From the NCBI GenBank assembly GCA_946184255.1, contig CAMHFA010000086.1, positions 1-5,561 on the forward strand: DNA of 5,561 nt. Reading direction: 5' to 3'. A program made the translations under genes and the position numbers. Under the pieces are notes generated by a model. It saw nothing but the letters and a program-made list of their open reading frames with translations, was not told the origin of the DNA and made no database searches. Source of the stretch: an uncultured Bacteroidales bacterium (GTDB lineage: Bacteria > Bacteroidota > Bacteroidia > Bacteroidales > UBA932). Shown here piece after piece: positions 1 to 5,561 of the stretch (position 1 is the stretch's first letter; each line of letters starts with the position of its first letter).

Positions 1-1943
1 CAGGTCGTGTAGCCGGCACCGGGTTCGCGGTTGCCGATTGCATAGTAGGGGATTGCAGTGAATGCCACTTTACCATCCTTGTAACCGGTAATCGTTCCGA
101 TTCCGCCGAGGATGTCCCCACGCCACTTGAGTTCGAGTTTGATGTCTTGATCAATGATTCCGTTGAAATCTTCATTGTCAATGCTTTCAAGGCAATAGAC
201 AATGGGCCCGCATGCGAGGGCTGTCTTTCCTTTTAGTTGCATCACGTCAGGGTGGGCTGAGATTCTTCTGGGATTCATTGGCAGTTCAAGTTCGACCTTG
301 TCTCCGTCATTCCATTTTTTCCGGATCACAGCATAACCGTCTTCAATCTCAAGCGGTGTCTTGTCTCCGCAGACGTAAAGTACAGGAACTCCTGAAGTCT
401 GGCTTTCGTAGAGGCCGAATGGATTCTCCTTTCCAACCGCCCAACCTGGTATGCGGATCCTTAAGTCGAATGACTGAGGTTTGGCCGGAGAAACAGTTAT
501 TCTGATTTTTCCATTCCAAGGATAGTCAGTGTCAATGCTCGCATTTACATCGTTCCCTCTTACACGAACAGAAGCATGGCTTTGGACAAAGAGGTTGATG
601 TACAATGAATTGCCATTGCTGGCGTAGATATATTCAGGCATAGCCCCCATGTATTTCAGGAACATAGGAGGACAGCAGGGACAGCCGTGCCATTCCCAAC
701 GGGAATGATGCTCGGCATTGAGGGGGTTCTGATAGGTGTAATGGTCTCCGGAAAGAGATATCCCGGTCAATACGTTATTGTAAAGCGCTCTCTCATATTC
801 ATCCATATAGAAGGCATCCCCCGTGAGTTCATTCATCCTTTGGCTGTAGAAGCCGGCACCCACAGCCGCACAAGTCTCGAGGTAGGCGTCGGTTGGGAGG
901 AATTTGTCAGGTCCGAACTTCTCGTCGAAGTGGACGGCTCCGACTCCACCGGTTATGAACCATCTTTGGCCGACCATATTGTCCCAAAGCCTTTTTGCTG
1001 CATCGATATAGCGTGGGTCATGATTCTCAATGGCAGCAGCCGTGACTCCTGTCATGAACAGGGTTGCCCTTACTGCATGGCCCTCGATAGTCTGCTGGTC
1101 AAAAACCGGGATTGAGTCCTGGCCATAAGCCATTTCAGAAGGTCTTCCTTGAGGCTCTTCTCCTCCATAATGTCCCCTCTGCTCAATCCAGAATTCGGAG
1201 AGTTCCTTGTAATGTCTTGGTTTCACCGGAACGGAAAGCTTCGAAGACAGGCCTGGTTCGTCAGAGTAAAGCCAGTATAGTTTCATCAAGGCTTCTTCTG
1301 GCTGTGCGTGTCCCGGAACCACATTCCATTTCGGGGCTGGCCCCATGATTTCAGACATGTAGTTTGCCAGTTTCGTGGCGGCCTCAAGAAGCACTGTTTT
1401 TCCAGTTGCTTTATAATAGTGGATGCCGGCTTCCACAAGGCAGCCTGAATTGTAGACGTCGTGTTGCCAACGGAGTTTCCCTCCGTTCTTGCCCCAGCGC
1501 TGATTGTTACAGTTCAGCTGCGTGTAGGTGTTGATGTAGCCGGTAGGCTCGCTGGCCTGGGCTGCGACAATGTGGGTGATGATGGTGTCCAGGCGAGATT
1601 CCAGAATTGGATCCGGGTGGAGAATGAGCAAGTCGGATATCCCCCGGATGGTCTCGTAGATGAGTCCGTCATACCAAGGCGGGCCGACATGCTCCCCGAT
1701 GTCCCTTTTCCCGGCGGCGACAGCATCGAAGTTGTCGAGTATCCCGTCATGCATAAACTTGTCGAGAACGTCATTGGCAGTTACGCTTGACCATTGCTCC
1801 ATCCTCGGGCCCCAGAAACCTCCGTCAAGACTGACTTCGGAGAGTTGAGGAATGTCCAAAGCTCCTTTCCCTGATCTCTCCAGGGAGCATGCCGCCAAAG
1901 ACAGAAGGGCAGTGGCGGTCAGAATCATCAAACACGGTCTCAT
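1..1943 (-). CDS. GH127-type (DUF1680) beta-L-arabinofuranosidase lipoprotein, 3' end cut by window edge
   Basis: The minus-strand frame is open from the ATG at 1943-1941 to the left edge, giving 647 residues. Residues 1-19 form a lipoprotein signal ending in the lipobox L-A-A-C19, so the protein should be exported and lipid-anchored. The region around residues 88-100 (PPWYDGLIYE) and the (alpha/alpha)6-barrel region fit the DUF1680 family. Catalytic signatures are visible: E341 (in DEKFGPD), the E356-T-C358 motif, and WEWHGCPCCPPM at 416-427 with C421, C423 and C424. In the family prototype HypBA1, a Glu-x-Cys motif and a Cys-Cys pair bind zinc, the first Cys of the pair is the nucleophile, and an upstream Glu is acid/base; C423, C424, E356, C358 and E341 are the likely equivalents. 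The last visible residues (AIPYYAIGNREPGAG) are a motif near the family C-terminus, and HypBA1 is about 658 residues, so little is missing. Expected activity is release of beta-L-arabinofuranose. GH146 or another Cys/zinc relative, with a different sugar, cannot be excluded. It is divergent from the GH2 gene. Confidence 0.88.
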   Translation of the reverse strand, partial: MRPCLMILTATALLSLAACSLERSGKGALDIPQLSEVSLDGGFWGPRMEQWSSVTANDVLDKFMHDGILDNFDAVAAGKRDIGEHVGPPWYDGLIYETIRGISDLLILHPDPILESRLDTIITHIVAAQASEPTGYINTYTQLNCNNQRWGKNGGKLRWQHDVYNSGCLVEAGIHYYKATGKTVLLEAATKLANYMSEIMGPAPKWNVVPGHAQPEEALMKLYWLYSDEPGLSSKLSVPVKPRHYKELSEFWIEQRGHYGGEEPQGRPSEMAYGQDSIPVFDQQTIEGHAVRATLFMTGVTAAAIENHDPRYIDAAKRLWDNMVGQRWFITGGVGAVHFDEKFGPDKFLPTDAYLETCAAVGAGFYSQRMNELTGDAFYMDEYERALYNNVLTGISLSGDHYTYQNPLNAEHHSRWEWHGCPCCPPMFLKYMGAMPEYIYASNGNSLYINLFVQSHASVRVRGNDVNASIDTDYPWNGKIRITVSPAKPQSFDLRIRIPGWAVGKENPFGLYESQTSGVPVLYVCGDKTPLEIEDGYAVIRKKWNDGDKVELELPMNPRRISAHPDVMQLKGKTALACGPIVYCLESIDNEDFNGIIDQDIKLELKWRGDILGGIGTITGYKDGKVAFTAIPYYAIGNREPGAGYTT

Positions 1944-1992
1944 TTTGTTATTATTACTTTAGCGAAGATAAAGAATAAAAACGATTTTTGAT

Positions 1993-2000
1993 TATATTTG
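1993..2000 (+). promoter_or_regulatory. Bacteroidetes -7 promoter box for the GH2 gene
   Basis: TATATTTG matches the Bacteroidetes -7 consensus TAnnTTTG exactly. Transcription would be expected to start a few bases downstream, near 2005, leaving a leader of roughly 15-20 bases before the ATG at 2023. No clear -33 TTG element is seen at the usual distance upstream, so the assignment rests on the -7 box and its position. The box lies in the 79-bp gap between two divergent genes. Confidence 0.55.
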
Positions 2001-2022
2001 TTTGATGCTAACAAATAACACT

Positions 2023-5000
2023 ATGAGAAGGATAATCCTCATTCTAGCCGCTGCGGTTGTTTCCTTGACCGCGTTTTCACAGAAAAAGACAACAATGGAA
2101 CCCTGGCAGGATCCGAATGTGTTCGAGGAGAACAGGTTGCCGATGCGGGCAACCTTCGTGACCGACCAGCAGAAGACACTCTCCCTCAATGGAGTGTGGA
2201 AGTTCAACTGGAACGAGACCATAGAAGGCCGTACCCGTGGTTTTGAAGCTCCGGGATATGATGATTCTTCATGGGGAATAATGCCTGTTCCCGGGATGTG
2301 GGAACTCAACGGTTATGGCGATCCTCTCTATCTGAACATCGGTTATGCATGGAGAGGGCACTACAAGAATAATCCTCCCTATCCTCCCACTGAGCACAAC
2401 TATGTCGGCCAGTATCGCAGGACTTTCAACATGGATGCCTCCTGGGTTGGCAAGCAGGTTTGCCTGTTCATCGGTTCCGCCACTTCCAATGTCCGTGTCT
2501 GGGTAAATGGAAAGATGGTCGGTTACAGCGAGGACAGCAAGCTTGAAGCCCGGTTCGACATTACCAAGTTTGTGAAACCTGGAGAAAACCTAATCGCATT
2601 GGAGATTTTCCGCTGGTGCGACGGTACTTACCTGGAGGACCAGGACTTCTGGCGTTTCACCGGAATAGGCAGGGATGTGTTCGTCTACACCAGGGAGAAG
2701 GAGAGGATTGAAGATCTCAACATCACTGCAGGAATGGACGGCCGCTTCGACATAAAGGCGGAAGTGACTTCTGGAATATCCAAACTTGCTTACGAAATAC
2801 TTGACAATAACGGACGTACGGTTGCTTCTGGAGAGACTGCTCCATCCAAGAAGATTGTTTCTTGCTCGGGCACCGTGGTTTCTCCGGCCCTCTGGAGTGC
2901 AGAGGTTCCGAATCTTTACACTCTCAAGGTCACTGCTTCCGGGAAGAAGGGCATTGTTGAATCCACTTGCATCGATTTTGGATTCAGGACAGTTGAGATC
3001 AAGAATGCCCAGCTTCTTGTCAACGGATGCCCTATACTGATAAAGGGAGCAGACAGGCATGAACTGAATCCGGACAAGGGATATGTCCTTTCCGTAGAGG
3101 ATATGGTCAAGGACATCCGTGTAATGAAGGAACTCAACATCAATGCGGTACGTACCAGCCATTATCCCAATGACCCCATGTGGTATGCCCTCTGCGACAA
3201 ATATGGTATCTACGTTGTGGATGAAGGCAACATAGAGTCCCATGGAATGGGTTATGGCAAGGAGACCCTGGCTGCCCGTTCGGACTTCAAGGCTGCGCAT
3301 CTTGCCAGGGACCAGAGGATGGTACGCCGTGATTTCAACCATCCCAGCGTAATCATATGGAGCCTAGGAAATGAGGCGGGCAACGGAGACAACTTCTATG
3401 CTTGTTATGAATGGATAAAGTCCAATGACCCGACAAGGCCTGTTCAGTATGAAAGGGCGCAGAGGGAATGGAACACTGACATAATGTGCCCGATGTACGC
3501 TTCTCCGGAATGGTGTGAGAAATATTGCACCCAGAATCCCGACAGGCCTCTCATCCAGTGTGAGTATGCTCATGCCATGGGTAATTCCATGGGTAATTTC
3601 AAGGAGTACTGGGATTTGATCAGAAAGCTTCCCAACTACCAGGGCGGCTTTATCTGGGATTTTGTGGATCAGGCAATCCGCTGGCCTTCATTTAATGGGA
3701 CGGATTACATTTTCGCTTTCGGTGGTGATTTTAACGGTTATGATCCTTCAGACGGTTCCTTCAATTGCAATGGCGTAATCGCGGCAGATCGCAGCCTGCA
3801 CCCTCATTCCTATGAGGTTAAATACCAGCAGAGGAACATTCTGACGACTCCCGTCGATGCCTCCAGGGGACGCTTGAAGGTGTTCAATGAGAATTTCTTC
3901 AAGGATCTTTCCCAATACAGGCTGGTCTGGACAGCAGTTGTCGAGGGAGAACCGGTTGCAACCGGGACGGTTGAGAATCTGAAAGCGGGCCCCCAGAAAT
4001 CCGAGACAGTGGACCTTCCGGTTCCTTCTTTCAATGATGGTGACAAGGATATATTCATTAATGTATCTTATGTGCTGAAGACCCCTGACGGACTGCTCCC
4101 CGCTGGTTATGAAGTGGCTTATGACCAGATAGCAGTAAGGGAGGGGAAGGCAATGCCGTTCAAGGCCGGTTCCGCTTCGGTTGAAGGAGTGAAGGTCTCC
4201 CATTCTGAAACTGCCACAGCCCATGAATTTTCAGGTTCATTCTCTTTCGCCGGAGTGACCTCTTGCCGCGCTTCAGATTGGAAAGCATCATTCGACAAGG
4301 CTACCGGTTTCCTGTCATCCTATTCAGCAGGAGGAACCGAGATGCTTGCTGCACCGCTCTCTCCTGAATTTGCAAGGGCCCCGGTTGAGAACGACATGGG
4401 TGCCAGGATGCATGAAAGGATGGCGGTTTGGAGATACCCTGCTTTCAACCTTAAGAAACTCGATGTTTCCGAAGATGGCGGAAGTTGGCTTGTTTCTGCT
4501 GAATATGAACCTATCGCCTCGGGCTCAGCGGCTGTGGTACTTGAGTATAAGATTTATTCTGACGGCACCTTGGAATGCCGTGAGATAATGAAGGATGCCG
4601 GAGACCTCTCCAAGGCACCTGACCTGTTCAGATACGGAATGAAATTCGCCATGCCGGGAAAGTATTCCACTATCGATTTCTACGGCAAGGGACCTTGGGA
4701 AAACTATTGTGACCGCAATTCTGCAGCAATGACCGGCCATTATATCCAGAGTGTCTCCGAGCAGTACCATTACGGATATGCCAGGACACAGGAGTCCGGT
4801 ACTCACACCGGATTGAAGTATCTCAGGGTTTTTGACCCTGCAGGAAACGGTCTTGAGATTACGTCTGATGTCCGTTTCTCAGCATCTGCCCTTCCATTCC
4901 CGATGAACGTACTGGATTGCGTAGAGAACGGTACTCCCAACAGGGAAAATAAGTCCAACACTCAGGTTGGAGAACCTCGTCATTCCCTCTCACTCAAAGC

Positions 5001-5169
5001 GATCGCTCACGAGAATGACCGCTCGGAAGGAACGACTTATGTCAACTTCGACCTTGCGCAGGCAGGAGTTGGAGGAATCAATTCATGGGGGACATTACCG
5101 CTGGAACAGTATCGTATCCACGCACAGGAAAGAATTTTTTACTACATTATTCGACCAATTAGCAATTAA
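2023..5169 (+). CDS. Secreted GH2 beta-galactosidase (LacZ-like)
   Basis: Exo-acting enzyme expected to remove terminal beta-galactose with retention of configuration, probably in the periplasm. Counting from the ATG at 2023 it has 1048 residues, against 1023 for E. coli LacZ, and starts with a signal peptide (MRRIILILAAAVVSLTAFS, likely cut before Q20). Domains in order: sugar-binding jelly roll about 30-225, Ig-like about 226-325, TIM barrel about 327-600, a second Ig-like domain about 601-700, and the C-terminal beta-sandwich (Bgal small chain) about 730-1043. Catalytic residues are E451 (acid/base, in SLGNEAG) and E514 (nucleophile, in QCEYAHAMGN). Equivalents of LacZ N102, D201, H357, H391, E416, H418, Y503, H540, W568, D598, F601, N604 and W999 are present as N105, D208, H346, H380, E405, H407, Y492, H517, W545, D577, F580, N583 and W1022, so both the magnesium site and the galactose pocket look intact. 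The frame also extends up to TTG 2002 and ATG 2005, but those sit at or before the expected transcription start and would put extra residues before the signal peptide. The natural substrate is not shown; proximity to the GH127-type gene suggests a plant arabinose/galactose glycan. Confidence 0.95.
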   Translation: MRRIILILAAAVVSLTAFSQKKTTMEPWQDPNVFEENRLPMRATFVTDQQKTLSLNGVWKFNWNETIEGRTRGFEAPGYDDSSWGIMPVPGMWELNGYGDPLYLNIGYAWRGHYKNNPPYPPTEHNYVGQYRRTFNMDASWVGKQVCLFIGSATSNVRVWVNGKMVGYSEDSKLEARFDITKFVKPGENLIALEIFRWCDGTYLEDQDFWRFTGIGRDVFVYTREKERIEDLNITAGMDGRFDIKAEVTSGISKLAYEILDNNGRTVASGETAPSKKIVSCSGTVVSPALWSAEVPNLYTLKVTASGKKGIVESTCIDFGFRTVEIKNAQLLVNGCPILIKGADRHELNPDKGYVLSVEDMVKDIRVMKELNINAVRTSHYPNDPMWYALCDKYGIYVVDEGNIESHGMGYGKETLAARSDFKAAHLARDQRMVRRDFNHPSVIIWSLGNEAGNGDNFYACYEWIKSNDPTRPVQYERAQREWNTDIMCPMYASPEWCEKYCTQNPDRPLIQCEYAHAMGNSMGNFKEYWDLIRKLPNYQGGFIWDFVDQAIRWPSFNGTDYIFAFGGDFNGYDPSDGSFNCNGVIAADRSLHPHSYEVKYQQRNILTTPVDASRGRLKVFNENFFKDLSQYRLVWTAVVEGEPVATGTVENLKAGPQKSETVDLPVPSFNDGDKDIFINVSYVLKTPDGLLPAGYEVAYDQIAVREGKAMPFKAGSASVEGVKVSHSETATAHEFSGSFSFAGVTSCRASDWKASFDKATGFLSSYSAGGTEMLAAPLSPEFARAPVENDMGARMHERMAVWRYPAFNLKKLDVSEDGGSWLVSAEYEPIASGSAAVVLEYKIYSDGTLECREIMKDAGDLSKAPDLFRYGMKFAMPGKYSTIDFYGKGPWENYCDRNSAAMTGHYIQSVSEQYHYGYARTQESGTHTGLKYLRVFDPAGNGLEITSDVRFSASALPFPMNVLDCVENGTPNRENKSNTQVGEPRHSLSLKAIAHENDRSEGTTYVNFDLAQAGVGGINSWGTLPLEQYRIHAQERIFYYIIRPISN

Positions 5170-5185
5170 TTAAGAATATTTTTAT

Positions 5186-5193
5186 TAACTTTG
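5186..5193 (+). promoter_or_regulatory. Bacteroidetes -7 promoter box for the barrel-protein gene
   Basis: TAACTTTG matches the TAnnTTTG -7 consensus exactly and begins 17 bases after the GH2 stop codon. Transcription from it would start near 5200 and give a leader of about 80 bases before the ATG at 5280. No good -33 TTG element is visible upstream. Its presence argues that the barrel gene is transcribed on its own rather than only by read-through from the GH2 gene. Confidence 0.6.
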
Positions 5194-5259
5194 CGAATGA
5201 CGAATTGTGCTTTGCAGGGTATTTTCTCTGTAAGTTTTTGGTTTATAAAGTAATACGTT

Positions 5260-5271
5260 AAATTATAATTT
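5260..5271. repeat. 12-bp perfect AT palindrome ahead of the barrel-protein start
   Basis: AAATTATAATTT reads the same on both strands and ends 8 bases before the ATG at 5280, where a ribosome would bind. It contains only A and T, so it makes a weak hairpin and could be chance in an AT-rich leader. The rest of the 5170-5279 gap shows no Shine-Dalgarno motif and no clear terminator hairpin after the GH2 gene. Confidence 0.3.
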
Positions 5272-5279
5272 CAGTAGTA

Positions 5280-5561
5280 ATGAAAAAAGTATTGAGTATC
5301 GTGGCAATCGCCCTGATGGCTATGTCAGTTGCGTTCGCCCAGGAAAACAACAACCGTGACGAGAACGGCAACATCGTCAGAGGACCGTATCTTACCAATG
5401 AGTTTGGTGACAACTGGTTTATCAGCCTTGGTGCTGGTGCCAACACCCTTTTCTCAACTCCGGATGTCAAGTGGGGATTCGGCGGTCTCGCAGTCGAGGC
5501 TAATGTCGGTAAGTGGCTTACCCCCAGCACCGGCCTTAGGTTTGGCTACAAGGGTATTGAC
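5280..5561 (+). CDS. Outer-membrane beta-barrel protein (OmpA-like N-terminus), 3' end cut by window edge
   Basis: The frame from the ATG at 5280 is open to the right edge, giving 94 residues. Residues 1-20 (MKKVLSIVAIALMAMSVAFA) are a clear type I signal peptide with an A-F-A cleavage site before Q21. A polar linker (NNNRDENGN) follows, then alternating aromatic and small residues typical of beta-strands: NWFISLGAGANTLFS, then LAVEANVGKWLTPSTGLRFGYKGI. The GKW-TPS-G-R pattern resembles the N-terminal barrel of Bacteroidales OmpA-family porins, which usually carry a C-terminal peptidoglycan-binding OmpA domain; that part lies outside the window, so a barrel-only protein remains possible. The likely role is a structural or pore-forming outer-membrane protein. 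It follows the GH2 gene on the same strand after a 110-bp gap with its own -7 box and a long leader, as often seen for abundant membrane proteins. A functional link to the hydrolases is not indicated. Confidence 0.82.
   Translation, partial: MKKVLSIVAIALMAMSVAFAQENNNRDENGNIVRGPYLTNEFGDNWFISLGAGANTLFSTPDVKWGFGGLAVEANVGKWLTPSTGLRFGYKGID

Noticed and set aside
687..1348. Plus-strand open frames of 142 and 78 residues opposite the GH127-type gene
   Set aside because: They are antisense to coding sequence that contains the conserved catalytic motifs, and no start-region or domain evidence supports them.
1963..1970. Possible minus-strand -7 box (TATCTTCG) for the GH127-type gene
   Set aside because: It differs from TAnnTTTG at one of the key positions and has no -33 partner; the distance to the start is plausible, but the match is too weak to list as a feature.
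2590..3342. 250-residue open frame on the minus strand inside the GH2 gene
   Set aside because: It lies antisense to the most conserved part of the GH2 enzyme and its translation shows no recognisable domain, signal or family pattern; the plus-strand frame explains the sequence fully.
3748..4224. 158-residue minus-strand frame inside the GH2 gene
   Set aside because: It is antisense to domain 4 of the GH2 enzyme, with a composition typical of a reverse-complement artefact and no recognisable family.
5166..5190. Candidate terminator after the GH2 stop (TTAATTAA followed by a T-run)
   Set aside because: The palindrome is only 8 bp of A and T with no GC stem, and the T-run belongs to the neighbourhood of the next promoter box; it would not form a stable terminator hairpin.
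5258..5530. 90-residue minus-strand frame over the barrel-protein start
   Set aside because: The opposite strand holds a clear signal peptide and barrel strands downstream of a consensus -7 box, so the minus-strand frame is a shadow.

Overview
The window looks like Bacteroidales chromosome, of gut or other glycan-degrading type. The evidence is two secreted glycoside hydrolases of families typical of that group, a Bacteroidetes-style outer-membrane barrel protein, near-perfect TAnnTTTG promoter -7 boxes, and AT-rich start regions without Shine-Dalgarno motifs. Genus cannot be fixed from this stretch; base composition looks roughly balanced in the genes and AT-rich between them.

Layout: (1) positions 1-1943, minus strand: a lipoprotein of the DUF1680/GH127-type beta-L-arabinofuranosidase family, 647 residues visible, with only its last few residues beyond the left edge. 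(2) 1944-2022: a 79-bp divergent intergenic region with a -7 box for the rightward gene. (3) 2023-5169, plus strand: a complete secreted GH2 beta-galactosidase of 1048 residues that keeps essentially every active-site residue known from E. coli LacZ. (4) 5170-5279: a 110-bp intergenic region with a consensus -7 box, a long leader and a 12-bp AT palindrome. (5) 5280-5561, plus strand: the first 94 residues of an outer-membrane beta-barrel protein, cut by the right edge.

The two hydrolases are exported and divergently transcribed from a shared short region. A beta-L-arabinofuranosidase-type enzyme beside a beta-galactosidase suggests stepwise removal of terminal sugars from an arabinose- and galactose-containing plant glycan (arabinogalactan, pectin side chain or hydroxyproline-rich glycoprotein glycan). 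The substrate is an inference: no SusC/SusD pair, regulator or transporter is visible. The barrel gene has its own promoter and is probably an unrelated housekeeping envelope gene.

I saw no RNA gene, mobile element, CRISPR array or clear rho-independent terminator. I found no convincing undescribed system; the findings are modest points about active-site spacing, start choice, promoter placement and short repeats.
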